Numbered from the stretch's first letter, positions 45,178 through 54,789 are shown. The stretch is DNA of 64,000 bases from Planococcus sp. CP5-4_YE (GCF_019042655.1 NZ_JAHPZO010000007.1:62001-126000); one strand, 5' to 3'. Notes: generated by a model not told the origin, from the sequence alone. Numbers and translations are program-made.

Positions 45178-46479
45178 TTATTCGATCTCCAATATTTTCT
45201 TCACTGCATAATCTGCGCCTCTTTCTCTTGAGACGTTTCGCCAATAGCGTAAATTGTCTTTGGAGGTCTCTTCTAGCTCAGTCAATGCTTTTGCTAATTC
45301 TACTTGGCTGAAATTATTCGGATCCAGCACGCGTCCTAAATTATGCTTTTCAATATCATAAGCAATATTAAACTGATCGCTGGAGAATGGCAGGATGACC
45401 ATCTCTTTCCCGTGGTACATCGCTTCTGTCAAGGTATTGCATCCACCGTGAAAGAGGACGGTGTCTACATATTGCATAAGCGCTACTTGAGGAATAAAAC
45501 CTTCGATGATTGTATTGTGCGAGCTATATTTTTTAAGTTCCTCCGCATGGCTGCCTGCCGAAACGATCAACAGCGCGTCAGGATGACTTTCTCTGGCCGA
45601 CAGGATGAGTTTTTCCAGCACGTCTTTTCTGTTCGATAAAAAAGTCCCTAAACTGATCATGATTTTCTTTTCGTTGGTTGCTATTCGTTTCATCCACTCT
45701 TCATCTAAGGCAACCGCCTCGAATGAATTCCCTATGAATAATTCCTTTGGGTTCTCGTCAGTTTCTTCAATGTTGTTGAAATCAAAATAGTTGTAGATCA
45801 CCGCGATTTCAGAAACTAAGCTAAACGCATTGCTGATTTTTTTAACCGACTTATTTTCACTGATAATGTTGTTGAAGACTTCCGTAAATTCCCGTTGTGT
45901 TTGGGTGGAAACTTGCTTTAACATCCTCAAATCTTCTTCCTCGACCGTGATCGCCTCAGGCCAGCTTTTCGGCACATTAAAATACCGTCCATCTCTTGGA
46001 ATGGTATTCGGATGAGGCGGACAAAATGTCACAAAAGGCAACCCTAAAGAATACAAGCTAAGCGTAACCGAGTACGACAATATATCGACCACATAGAGAT
46101 CGACATCCATGGAATCATCTATGAACTTGATCTTGTCGATCAGCTCTTGCGGATTATAAAGCATATCGGCCTTTCGGTGGCGGGACTGTGTGATCAGTGT
46201 TTCGGCTGCCCCTTTTTTGGTCGATTCAAAAAATTCTTCCAATCTTAGTCTCTCCGTATCCGGTTGTAATGCGTGTTCACCTTTCCCTGTATTTTTATTT
46301 GAATTAATATCTATTTCGTAAAAGTTCAAATTCTCCTTCAAGATTTTGTCCTTAAATTCGATACTGCAGCCAACTGTCACTTCTGCACCATGATCTTGAA
46401 AACTTTTGGCTAACACGAGTAACGGGTTAAAATGCGAATAAAAAGGTGGGCTGATCACAAAGATTTTTTTATACTTCAT
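45178..46479 (-). CDS. GT1-type (MGT-like) glycosyltransferase
   Basis: The 433 aa product has an N-terminal acceptor domain (ISPPFYSHFNPLLVLAKSFQDHGAEVTVG). The C-terminal donor domain has GFIPQVALMQYVDTVLFHGGCNTLTEAMYHGKEMVILPFSSDQ, the UDP-sugar binding pattern of macrolide- and lipid-type UDP-glycosyltransferases. It lacks membrane helices. The first gene of the pair overlaps it by 11 bp. ATG at 46479 follows AAAGGAGAAAATGAAA. The pair is more AT-rich than its surroundings, suggesting transfer. The acceptor is unknown. Confidence 0.8.
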   Translation of the reverse strand: MKYKKIFVISPPFYSHFNPLLVLAKSFQDHGAEVTVGCSIEFKDKILKENLNFYEIDINSNKNTGKGEHALQPDTERLRLEEFFESTKKGAAETLITQSRHRKADMLYNPQELIDKIKFIDDSMDVDLYVVDILSYSVTLSLYSLGLPFVTFCPPHPNTIPRDGRYFNVPKSWPEAITVEEEDLRMLKQVSTQTQREFTEVFNNIISENKSVKKISNAFSLVSEIAVIYNYFDFNNIEETDENPKELFIGNSFEAVALDEEWMKRIATNEKKIMISLGTFLSNRKDVLEKLILSARESHPDALLIVSAGSHAEELKKYSSHNTIIEGFIPQVALMQYVDTVLFHGGCNTLTEAMYHGKEMVILPFSSDQFNIAYDIEKHNLGRVLDPNNFSQVELAKALTELEETSKDNLRYWRNVSRERGADYAVKKILEIE

Positions 46480-48508
46480 TTTCATTTTCTCCTTTTACAG
46501 ACACGTAAAATGATGCAAACTCATTGGAGATGTTTTGAATCGAAAAGTTTTCTTCTACTGTTTTTTTTCCTGCAGCTTGGATTTTTCGAACTGCCTCTTG
46601 ATCGACCGCAGAATCATACAGATGGCTTTCCGTTTCTTTCGCAATCGTTTCCCAGTTGCTCGTGTCGATCAAAAATCCATTTTCGCCGTTCTTCATATAA
46701 CTTTTCACTCCGCCTTTGATCGGGCCCAGGGTTAGGAATCCGATCGACATCGCTTCTAAAATAGCGATGCCAAACTCTTCTTTGACACTGGAGCACAGAT
46801 AGATATGGGGATAGTCAAAGTCTTTCTTAATGATCTTCCGTTCAAGCGATCGTATATCCAAATTTGACATGGCCCCTTTATGGATGAACCTGCCTTTGAA
46901 CTCGGGATGCTGTTGTAAGAAATCCTCGAAAAACTCCATCACCATTTCTTCTTCTTTACTCGGCCGCTCTAAGTCTCCACCGATGATGAGCAGATTATGG
47001 GTGTCCGAAAGCTTGGAGTTTGCCCACGCTTTTAACAGTTCCATCTGCCCTTTTAACACGGCCAATCTCCCGACGTTTAAGATAACAGGTTTTTCAAAGA
47101 AACCTTCATTTGCTTCACTCCATTCAATTTGGCGATTTGAATGGGCAGCGACGTCTTCTACATCAATTGGCTGGCCTGTTTGGATGCCTTCGCCGATCAT
47201 TTTGATTTTCCCGTTTACATCGTCATCTTTAAATTGGGGGAAATAGACCGCAAGTTCCGTTTTCACGTCTCCATTCCCGATGCCGACGATTCCATCGCTT
47301 GTGTGGATTAATTCGTCCCCTATTTTGATCTTGTTCAGTTTTTCAATAAGCTCGTTAAACTCAAGTTCTTTTATCTGCCCCGATCCTTCAAACATGTTGC
47401 GGTGCGGGTCTGGCGTTAGGGTAAAGACCAGTTTGCTATTTAATTCTTTAGATAGATGGGCAACCGCTTTAGACGCGTTGTCCAAAAAACGGATATGGAA
47501 GACATCGGGCTGTATGTTTGAGCGTTTTAAATAATTGGCTATCTGCCGTTTGATAAACAACTCTCTTTTGATGAACTTGTCTGATCGAGATTGATCCAAA
47601 TAGATCGGCAACCGGATAAATACGTGTTTATCGCCATGGAAGCTAATAAAGGGCTTAGTTGATTCTTGAGTGATTGTAATCGTAAACACATAAGAGATCC
47701 GATCATCTTTCGATACCTCTTCACCCAAAGATTTTAATAAGACGGCTAAGCCTCCATTGTTCCCTTTCCCGCTATCTTCAAAATCCCCATAAAACATCGA
47801 CTGCAAAATGGAAACGCCTTGCTTGTCGAAATTAAAATCTGTTTTGAGAAAATCCATATAGCTATCCACAAACACTTTATTATTCTCAGTTCTTATACTG
47901 TTCTTCACAAAGGATTGATCAACAGCTTCTGTTGGATACAAATTCATTAATACATTGATTCCCTGTATCTTTATGCTCTCCGGGTAATCCGAGGCCAATA
48001 ATTTGTAGATAGCATCTTTAAATCCCTGTTTGTTAAAACGATCGATATAGTCCAGTACGATAGAAACGATCTCTAAATCCACTTCGTATTTCTCGAGCAT
48101 CACTAAGATGTCGTTATCACTTAACATATCCAAATCACATTCAATGCAAAGGTCCAAAACATGATAAAGCTTTTGGCTATCGGATTGTTGGTCTGCCAGT
48201 ACGTCTTTTATTTTTCTCTCCACTAGTTGCTTGTTGTCATCATTGAATAAATGTAAAACCACATCTACGATAAAGCGGTCTGTCGTTAGATGCTCTCCCA
48301 AAAACGAGAATAATGCATCTATTTCCTTTTCACCTAGCTGCTTGTTCAGCTCCAGTTGCTTGATCGTTCGAATTTGCTCGACCACTCTTTGTTCATCGGA
48401 GTTTATCGCTTTGCTGTTATTTAAGTACTCATCTAAAAATTGGAGAGGATAATTATAATTACTTTCATTGTCATAAACACGATTTCTGAACTCAATAAAC
48501 TTGTTCAT
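46469..48508 (-). CDS. GT4-type glycosyltransferase with a long N-terminal helical domain
   Basis: The 679 aa product has a C-terminal GT-B domain: NVGRLAVLKGQMELLKAW around residue 478, then SSVKEEFGIAILEAMSIGFLTLGPIKGG around residue 600 with the E-x7-E donor motif. Residues 1 to about 230 are helical and repetitive (LFNDDNKQLVERKIKDVLAD, LLASDYPESIKIQGINVLMNL) and look like HEAT-type repeats. Such a fusion is unusual. GGGGGATGAAAA precedes ATG. It is cotranscribed with the overlapping GT1 gene, so the two probably act on one glycoside or glycolipid. Confidence 0.78.
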   Translation of the reverse strand: MNKFIEFRNRVYDNESNYNYPLQFLDEYLNNSKAINSDEQRVVEQIRTIKQLELNKQLGEKEIDALFSFLGEHLTTDRFIVDVVLHLFNDDNKQLVERKIKDVLADQQSDSQKLYHVLDLCIECDLDMLSDNDILVMLEKYEVDLEIVSIVLDYIDRFNKQGFKDAIYKLLASDYPESIKIQGINVLMNLYPTEAVDQSFVKNSIRTENNKVFVDSYMDFLKTDFNFDKQGVSILQSMFYGDFEDSGKGNNGGLAVLLKSLGEEVSKDDRISYVFTITITQESTKPFISFHGDKHVFIRLPIYLDQSRSDKFIKRELFIKRQIANYLKRSNIQPDVFHIRFLDNASKAVAHLSKELNSKLVFTLTPDPHRNMFEGSGQIKELEFNELIEKLNKIKIGDELIHTSDGIVGIGNGDVKTELAVYFPQFKDDDVNGKIKMIGEGIQTGQPIDVEDVAAHSNRQIEWSEANEGFFEKPVILNVGRLAVLKGQMELLKAWANSKLSDTHNLLIIGGDLERPSKEEEMVMEFFEDFLQQHPEFKGRFIHKGAMSNLDIRSLERKIIKKDFDYPHIYLCSSVKEEFGIAILEAMSIGFLTLGPIKGGVKSYMKNGENGFLIDTSNWETIAKETESHLYDSAVDQEAVRKIQAAGKKTVEENFSIQNISNEFASFYVSVKGENENEV

Positions 48509-48776
48509 TTTTCATCCCCCGATGCTTTCAGTAGATTAGTTTCTTCCTATTCTATACCACAGGAGGTGATACTATATACTCAGACGCGTCTTCATTCTTT
48601 TTAATAAAACGATCGATGCCAATTAATGCCAAAAATATTGAAGCAATTAGGGGCAAATATACTTCATTCCCTATACAAAATTTCTTTTTACTGCCTAGTT
48701 AACTAACCCATTAGACGTAAAGGATACAGCATACTTTCCCTCACTCTTTCAGGCCGTTTGTTGAGTGCGGGACTAT

Positions 48777-48810
48777 AAAAAAACACCTGCCGGATTGATT
48801 CAGCAAGTGT
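48777..48810 (-). terminator. Terminator downstream of the gene remnant
   Basis: ACACCTGC pairs with GCAAGTGT (one mismatch) and the minus-strand U-run is at 48775-48782. It belongs to the remnant at 48873-48967. Confidence 0.65.
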
Positions 48811-48872
48811 GAAAATCTATTATGTGTTTGAAGAAAAGCTATTGCAGTTCCGTCATATGACTGGCTTGCTCA

Positions 48873-48967
48873 TCAATTATGAACGGCCGTGATCTCTTCC
48901 ATTAACCCGACCCAGTCGTCTCTCTTGAAATCATACAGCTCCAGCTCGGTTTTTCTCAAAACCATAT
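48873..48967 (-). pseudogene. 3'-end remnant of a copy of the 151 aa unknown gene at 51664-52119
   Basis: The last 31 or so codons, including the stop, match the 3' end of the intact gene at 51664 (about 87 percent identity over 89 bp, my count). Most changes are silent: the protein end reads VGLMEEITAVHN here against VGLMEEITAIHE there. The copy stops abruptly at 48967. The two copies bound the AT-rich segment 48968-51663. Confidence 0.85.
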
Positions 48968-49252
48968 ATTAGTGTTTCTGGAACTGCCATCTTGAGCTAC
49001 GATAGCTGAAACCAAAACCTTTTTTGTCCGTATATTTTATATAATACATGTAAAGATACCGTTCGGAATGAGAGCCAGATATTTTGACTGAAGCGATAAA
49101 GAAATGAACTGGAAAGTAAATGAATTTTTAAAGCTGCTCCTGTAGAAGTGATATTTATAAAAAACGACAACAAGACATTTTAAGGTGCTGGCTTGGAACG
49201 GCTAGTCTTGTATGTTGAATAATGTTTTTCATTAAGTTTTTTAGGAAGTGAT
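48968..49252. other. Left part of the AT-rich island, no gene seen
   Basis: AT-rich sequence between the gene remnant and the first island gene. No ORF, repeat or terminator is convincing. AGGAAGTGAT at the right end is the ribosome binding site of the 49253 gene. Confidence 0.5.
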
Positions 49253-49966
49253 ATGTTGATTTTCAATAAAGTAGTTGGAAAGATTGTCGGATTTTTTTTC
49301 ATAGCTATGGGTTATTTATTTTTTAATCATTCAATAATAGCTGATGACATCCTACTTATTTTTATTATAGAGATATGGATAGGTTATTTTTTAACCTTTA
49401 TTGGAGCTGGTTTTCTTCTTAATGAAATATTTGAACGAAACAAAGTAGCTGCATTTATATACACAAAAATTTTATCTATCCCTGCTATTGGTTTTATTTA
49501 TTTTCATTATATTAGTGCACCTATATTAACAATTCTAATGTTTCTAGGTATATACCTTATACCCTCTGTCTTGTTTCTCAGTTTTAAAGAAGCTCACCCT
49601 ATTTTCATGCAGTATAGTCAAGGAATTGTTTATATTCTAAGCTTATTATCGGTTCTTTTCTTCGCATATAAAAGCAATAATATAATGAAGTTCATCATTT
49701 TGACTTTTGAGACAAAATTATTTAAGAACTCTCTAATCAAATATACAAATAAAGACTTCACAAGGATACTTACTTATATTTTTATGATATTTATTTATAT
49801 TTCCTATAATTTCCTTTCTTTTTCCAATGTTAACTTTACTTTATTCCCTACTCAAATGATGAATGTTATTAAAGAAGTTTTTGTTACCTTCGTAGCTATT
49901 GATTCTTTAATGCACATTTATTTAAGCGAACAACAAAAGACTAAAGAATTTTTGAATAATAATTGA
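49253..49966 (+). CDS. Multi-pass membrane protein of unknown function (island)
   Basis: The 237 aa product has about seven hydrophobic segments (residues about 5-25, 28-45, 65-80, 83-105, 115-135, 175-195, 198-220) and a basic C-terminal tail. It is AT-rich and rich in Ile and Phe, unlike its chromosomal surroundings. TTAGGAAGTGAT precedes ATG. No family is recognised. Confidence 0.65.
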   Translation: MLIFNKVVGKIVGFFFIAMGYLFFNHSIIADDILLIFIIEIWIGYFLTFIGAGFLLNEIFERNKVAAFIYTKILSIPAIGFIYFHYISAPILTILMFLGIYLIPSVLFLSFKEAHPIFMQYSQGIVYILSLLSVLFFAYKSNNIMKFIILTFETKLFKNSLIKYTNKDFTRILTYIFMIFIYISYNFLSFSNVNFTLFPTQMMNVIKEVFVTFVAIDSLMHIYLSEQQKTKEFLNNN

Positions 49967-50137
49967 AAGAGCGAACTATATCCATCAATATACTCGAACA
50001 AATCCACTATTTCACATCTTCAGTAATGGAGTGCACGCAAATTGAAGAAAGTCGCAAATTCATTTAGTTACTTCTATATATAGATCTAATAAATTAATTT
50101 CGAGAAAAATAAACTTTCGCACAAAGGAGTCTTTTCA

Positions 50138-50659
50138 ATGACCATCAATCCAGTGATATTAATACAAATCCAGTGGGAAGGTTCATATAAACTATCAGAG
50201 CTCTCTAAGCTTATGAACGAAGATATAGATTACGGGATCTATCAGGTATACGGAAGACATCCTGTTTACGGAAACGATGTTCTGCTATATATAGGTAAAG
50301 CAGATTATCAAACTTTAGGCAAAAGAATATCACAAGAAGATTGGCTTTATACTAATGATTCAAATAATCACAAAATTTACATAGGAAGACTCCATGGAAC
50401 TCAACCTTTAACTGAAGATATATGGTCTACTTATATCGACTTAGCTGAGCGACTGCTTATTTACACTCATAAGCCTGCGTATAATTCCAAGAGCATTGCA
50501 TCTTTTCCTGATAAAGAGATACAAGATATACATGTCTTAAATTGGGGTCATTACAGGGCATTACTTCCTGAAGTATCAGGTTTAAGATGGACCAGTAAAT
50601 TAGATGTGGAAGAAAACGAAGTCTTTAAATATGGGGATATTACAGTTTCTTCAGAATAA
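50138..50659 (+). CDS. GIY-YIG-type nuclease domain protein (island)
   Basis: The 173 aa product has the GIY-YIG fold signature: GIYQVY at residues 33-38, LLYIGKA at 49-55, an arginine (R63) after the TLGK helix, a glutamate in DLAERLLIYTHKPAYN (E104) and the terminal asparagine (N116). This is the core residue set of the nuclease family. No extra DNA-binding domain is seen, so its target is unknown. AAAGGAGTCTTTTCA precedes ATG. It lies in the AT-rich island with two genes of unknown function. Confidence 0.75.
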   Translation: MTINPVILIQIQWEGSYKLSELSKLMNEDIDYGIYQVYGRHPVYGNDVLLYIGKADYQTLGKRISQEDWLYTNDSNNHKIYIGRLHGTQPLTEDIWSTYIDLAERLLIYTHKPAYNSKSIASFPDKEIQDIHVLNWGHYRALLPEVSGLRWTSKLDVEENEVFKYGDITVSSE

Positions 50660-50817
50660 GAAATGGTTTCCCTTTTTCCATTTATCATATTAATAACTAC
50701 ATGAATTTATTATAGAATATTACTTTGAAGTTAGTTCCGGAATGCTTCCTAATATCTCGGCAGGATCTTTCGAAATTCGTTTTACAATGAAACATCAGTT
50801 TACAAGAAAAAACTAGA

Positions 50818-51429
50818 ATGAAGCGGGTGTATGGAATGGCTAAAATACCAGGTAAGCTAATAGTTAATGGCGCTAAAAAACATGGTCCTAAAGCAGTTGA
50901 ATTTGTAAAAGAGAACAAAGATAATATTATAAAATTTGCCCCTCTTGTTGGCGCAGCCGCAGCAAAAATAAAGATAGCTTACGATAATGGAAAGAATAAT
51001 CCAGCTGAAAAAGAGCATTATAGGAAAAAAAGATATTCTGAATTTAAAAATAGTATACTAGCTACGTTATCCGACCAAAACAGACTACAACTGAGTAACT
51101 ATAAAAATGAAATCGAGTCTTTCATTACACAAATTGAAAATGAAGAAAAAGAAGAACTAGTACTCAAAAAACCGCTCCATTCTAAACGGAGAGACGATTG
51201 GGAAAAGATATTGCTTCAAATCGAAGATAAAATAAAAATAATGGATTATCAAGAGTATCTACTTCTATTTAATAGCCCCACTACTATCAGCAACTATTTT
51301 GAGGGCTATGACCGAAAACTTAATGCGTACAAAAAGTTAATTAAGGAAGATAACTTAAAGGAAATTCATAAGTTTGTCTCAAAGAACACAGGGAAATCTA
51401 TACAATCCATTGAAAGAGACTTTGTATAG
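50818..51429 (+). CDS. Hypothetical protein, basic and helical (island)
   Basis: The 203 aa product is rich in Lys and Glu, with a short hydrophobic stretch IIKFAPLVGAAAAKIKIAY near residue 40 and otherwise predicted helices. No family is recognised. The start is uncertain: ATG 50818 has no clear ribosome binding site, and ATG 50836 (MAKIPGKL) has a weak GGGTG upstream. A strong terminator follows at 51509. Confidence 0.6.
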   Translation: MKRVYGMAKIPGKLIVNGAKKHGPKAVEFVKENKDNIIKFAPLVGAAAAKIKIAYDNGKNNPAEKEHYRKKRYSEFKNSILATLSDQNRLQLSNYKNEIESFITQIENEEKEELVLKKPLHSKRRDDWEKILLQIEDKIKIMDYQEYLLLFNSPTTISNYFEGYDRKLNAYKKLIKEDNLKEIHKFVSKNTGKSIQSIERDFV

Positions 51430-51508
51430 GCGTTTCCTTTATAAACGTGTTATGAACATGTTCCCATGGAGTGGCAAAACTTGGGATACTTCCGCCTTCT
51501 GTATAAAA

Positions 51509-51556
51509 AAGAACACCGATTCCAAGAACGTTGCATACTTGGGATTGGTGTTCTTA
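51509..51556. terminator. Terminator between the island genes and the 151 aa gene
   Basis: AAGAACACCGATTCCAAG pairs with CTTGGGATTGGTGTTCTT around an 11-base loop, with U-runs on both strands. Confidence 0.85.
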
Positions 51557-51663
51557 TATGTTCAATTGATTCCAATTAAGAAAATCGTTTAAAACTGTTT
51601 TTTGCTCAGGATGCTAGTTTCGCTTTTGTTACGAATTTTTTTGCCATTCAGCTAAGCTATCAA

Positions 51664-52119
51664 TCACTCATGAATAGCCGTAATCTCCTCCATCAAGCCA
51701 ACCCAGTCGTCCCTCGTGAAATCATATAACTCCAGCTCGGTCTTTCTCAAAACCATATGGAGGCTGTCGAATTTCTCGTCCGATCGGAACCGCCACCAGC
51801 TTTTCGCAGTTGAAGTCTTGGTGCCTGGCTCATAATACGTCAAAGTGATCTCGGGATCGACGATGTCTTCCACTCGGTCGATATCCAATAGATTATGCGG
51901 GAAATCGATATAGAGGCCGAGCGCCGCTTTATGAGGCGTGATGGATCCGATTTTATATTCCGAGTGCGCGTCCCTCTTCTCAATCACGTCACTCCAAGGA
52001 ACCGGGTTATCGCTCAAGATCAATATCCGTCCGTCCTCACTCGTTTCAACCCGGCAATTCGGCAGGCTGTTAAAGACCTCTGTCATTTCGTTCATTTTCT
52101 GTTCGACCATTTTGTTCAT
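51664..52119 (-). CDS. Uncharacterised soluble protein of 151 aa, intact parent of the 48873 remnant
   Basis: No family is recognised. The product is acidic, with IDRVEDIVDPEITLTYYEPG, a KSWWRFRSDEKFDSLHMVLRKTELELYDF beta-rich stretch and DDWVGLMEEI at the end. It has no signal peptide or helix spanning a membrane. ATG at 52119 (MNKMVEQ) is preferred because AAAGGATGG lies at workable distance; ATG 52131 touches that site. Its last 95 bp are duplicated at 48873-48967. Confidence 0.7.
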   Translation of the reverse strand: MNKMVEQKMNEMTEVFNSLPNCRVETSEDGRILILSDNPVPWSDVIEKRDAHSEYKIGSITPHKAALGLYIDFPHNLLDIDRVEDIVDPEITLTYYEPGTKTSTAKSWWRFRSDEKFDSLHMVLRKTELELYDFTRDDWVGLMEEITAIHE

Positions 52120-52444
52120 TTTGCTATCCATCCTTTCAACTCATCTATCATTTATGAATGCTGCACTTCCGATTAGACAAGGCAACTCCGTTTATTTTGC
52201 TGTTCCACTACCTGTTATTCTATCACGCAGTTCTGCTTGCTCCTTGTTTAAATTTTATTTCTCCGGAACGGCTCAATCCTCCCATCCATTTAAACTAATA
52301 AAAGACAGCGTATTGGATCCTTTATTTCCAACATCATCCCGCTAAAAGGTGTCGACTTTCATTGGTTTTAAACTCGTTTAAAGGGTATGGTCATAGAAAG
52401 GATCAAGTCATAGAAACAGAAAAACAGGAAGGAAGTGATGCCTG

Positions 52445-53401
52445 ATGACTTACGTTTTATTATTGGTCGGCTTCGCGCTGTTAATCAAAGGCGCCGACTT
52501 TTTTGTAGAAGGAGCGTCAAAAATAGCGCAAAGTTTGAGAGTCTCGCCGTTATTGATCGGCTTGACCGTCGTCGCTTTCGGCACAAGCGCGCCGGAAGCT
52601 TCCGTCAGCTTTATTGCGGCCTTTGAAGGAAGCAGTGAAGTCGCGATTGGGAACGTCGTCGGCAGCAATATCTTCAACATCACGCTCATCTTAGGAGTCA
52701 CTGCGCTCGTTTTCCCGTTGATGGTCCAGAGCGACACGATTCGTAAAGAGATCCCGTTCGCCTTGCTCAGCGCCGTGGCATTGCTCGTCTTGATCAGCGA
52801 CCAGCAGCTCCAATCCTTGGACAGCAACCTCATCACGAGAACTGAAGGCATTGTGCTGTTGCTGTTCTTTGCCATCTTTCTTTATTATATCTTCGAAGTG
52901 GCACGTAAAGACCGCCGGAATAGCGAAGACACGCACGCTGACACCGCGAACAAAAACTGGCTGAAAAATTCGCTGTTAACGATTGGCGGGCTTGCCGGCA
53001 TCATTTTCGGCGGTAGCCTCGTGGTCGAAAATAGTGTCCAGATCGCCCTTTCACTCGGGATGAGCGAAACCTTGGTAGGCTTGATGATCGTAGCGGTCGG
53101 CACGTCCCTTCCCGAGCTGGTCACTTCCATAACGGCCGCTTTGAAAAAACAAGTCGACATCGCTTTAGGGAATATCATCGGCAGCAATATCTTCAACATC
53201 TTCTTTGTATTGGGCACTTCGGCCGTGATTCACCCGTTAACCGTCGACTCGAAAATCTTTACGGACATCTTTCTGATGATCGCCGTGACCATTTTGCTGA
53301 TGGTTCTCTCCAGAACCAAGTACACGGTTTCGAGAATCGAAGGCGGACTCTTGGCCGCCATCTACATCGTTTATTTAGCCTTTATCATTGTTCGGAATTA
53401 A
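52445..53401 (+). CDS. Calcium/sodium antiporter (CaCA family, YrbG-like)
   Basis: The 318 aa product has the two internally repeated alpha motifs of the family: VVAFGTSAPEASVSFIAAFEGSSEVAIGNVVGSNIFNI (about residues 40-80) and VAVGTSLPELVTSITAALKKQVDIALGNIIGSNIFNI (about residues 215-255). It has about ten membrane helices. It exchanges Ca2+ for Na+ or H+. AGGAAGGAAGTGATGCCTG precedes ATG. Confidence 0.92.
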   Translation: MTYVLLLVGFALLIKGADFFVEGASKIAQSLRVSPLLIGLTVVAFGTSAPEASVSFIAAFEGSSEVAIGNVVGSNIFNITLILGVTALVFPLMVQSDTIRKEIPFALLSAVALLVLISDQQLQSLDSNLITRTEGIVLLLFFAIFLYYIFEVARKDRRNSEDTHADTANKNWLKNSLLTIGGLAGIIFGGSLVVENSVQIALSLGMSETLVGLMIVAVGTSLPELVTSITAALKKQVDIALGNIIGSNIFNIFFVLGTSAVIHPLTVDSKIFTDIFLMIAVTILLMVLSRTKYTVSRIEGGLLAAIYIVYLAFIIVRN

Positions 53402-53411
53402 CCGGGACGAA

Positions 53412-53465
53412 TAAAAAACGATCCTGTAAAAGGCACACTCCCTGCCTCTTACAAGATCGTCTTCT
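53412..53465. terminator. Bidirectional terminator between antiporter and AtoE genes
   Basis: ACGATCCTGTAA pairs with TTACAAGATCGT, with A/T tracts on both sides, between convergent genes. Confidence 0.78.
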
Positions 53466-53469
53466 TTCA

Positions 53470-54789
53470 TTATAAGAACAATAAGCCCAATCCAATCACC
53501 ACGCCACTCACAACCAACACAATGACGCAAAAGCCCATGATGTCTTTTGCTTTGAGTCCGGCGATGGCCAGTGCTGGCAGCGCCCAGAACGGCTGGATCA
53601 TGTTCGTCCAGGCATCGCCCCACGCCACGGCCATGGCGACTTTCGCCGGTTCACTGCCAAGCATTTCCGCCGCATCCAGCATAATTGGCGCTTGTACCGC
53701 CCACTGGCCGCCTCCGGAAGGAACAAAAAAGTTCACGAGCCCGGCACTTAAAAATGCGAACAACGGGAAGGTCTCCGCCGTCGAAACGCTGACGAAAGCT
53801 TCTGAAATGACCGCTGCGAGTCCAGATGCTGTCATCATGCCCATGATGCCCGCGTAAAACGGGAACTGGACAATGATGGCGCCTGCCCCTTTGACCGCTT
53901 CTTGGACAGCATTCAAATACTTGCGCGGCGTTCCGTGGAACAGGATACCGAGGAACAAGAACATGAAGTTGACCAAATCGAGTGTTAACGCAAAACCGTT
54001 GTTGATGAAATAATACGCAATAAATGCAATACCTAAAGCACCGATCACCATGGACAAAATCCAGCTGTTCTCCAATCGTTCTGCTGGAGTCATGTCTCTT
54101 TTTGACGGCAGTTCTTCAACCGGTGGGTCGATCAACACCTTTGGATCGACGGTCACCGTGTCTTCTTTTTTCGGCATCATCAAACGGTTCAATAATGGCA
54201 CGATAATGACTAAAGCCGCGATGATGAGTAAATTATAGCTCGAGAAAACCGTTTCCGATGTTGGAATGATGCCAATAGCATCCACAAACGGATGGCCTTC
54301 TGTCGCGATGGATAACGGGATCGACCCCGAGAACCCGGCATGCCAAATTAAAAATCCGGAATAGGCACTCGCGATCAATAAGCGGTAATCGACATTGTCG
54401 ACACGCTTCGCCAATTCTTTCGCGAACAAAGCCCCGATGACCAAACCGAAGCCCCAGTTGATCCAACTTGCCGCGAGAGACACAATCGTCACCCACAGAA
54501 TGGCACTGCCTGGCGACTTGGCAAAACTCGCAAGCTTCCCGAGTCCTTTCTTGAAAATCGGGCTGCTCGCCAGCACAAAGCCCGTGACAAGCACAAGCAC
54601 CATTTGCATCGAGAATGCCAATAGCGCCCAGAATCCTTCACCCCAAAACGCCACCATCTGAACAGGCGACGAATCCGTTAAGCCTAGGCCTAACCCGAAG
54701 ACGACGACCGTCAAGATAATGACGAATAGGAACGGATCGGGTAAATAACGTTCCATTAAATTGTTCGAAAAACGTGTAATCGCTTTCAA
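53470..54789 (-). CDS. atoE: Short-chain fatty acid transporter, AtoE type
   Basis: The 439 aa product has about eleven membrane helices and the AtoE pattern: MERYLPDPFLFVIILT near residue 12, WINWGFGLVIGALFAKELAKR near residue 109, and FVPSGGGQWAVQAPIMLDAA near residue 350. It imports acetoacetate or butyrate. The start is TTG at 54789 after GGGGAGTCGGAAA; no ATG is available nearby. With the 3-hydroxybutyrate genes at 6.7-8.8 kb it points to use of short-chain acids as carbon source. Confidence 0.88.
   Translation of the reverse strand: MKAITRFSNNLMERYLPDPFLFVIILTVVVFGLGLGLTDSSPVQMVAFWGEGFWALLAFSMQMVLVLVTGFVLASSPIFKKGLGKLASFAKSPGSAILWVTIVSLAASWINWGFGLVIGALFAKELAKRVDNVDYRLLIASAYSGFLIWHAGFSGSIPLSIATEGHPFVDAIGIIPTSETVFSSYNLLIIAALVIIVPLLNRLMMPKKEDTVTVDPKVLIDPPVEELPSKRDMTPAERLENSWILSMVIGALGIAFIAYYFINNGFALTLDLVNFMFLFLGILFHGTPRKYLNAVQEAVKGAGAIIVQFPFYAGIMGMMTASGLAAVISEAFVSVSTAETFPLFAFLSAGLVNFFVPSGGGQWAVQAPIMLDAAEMLGSEPAKVAMAVAWGDAWTNMIQPFWALPALAIAGLKAKDIMGFCVIVLVVSGVVIGLGLLFL

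Noticed and set aside
48968-51663. Prophage or insertion sequence
   Set aside because: No transposase, integrase, capsid or terminal inverted repeats are seen; only the flanking gene-end copies support a mobile origin.
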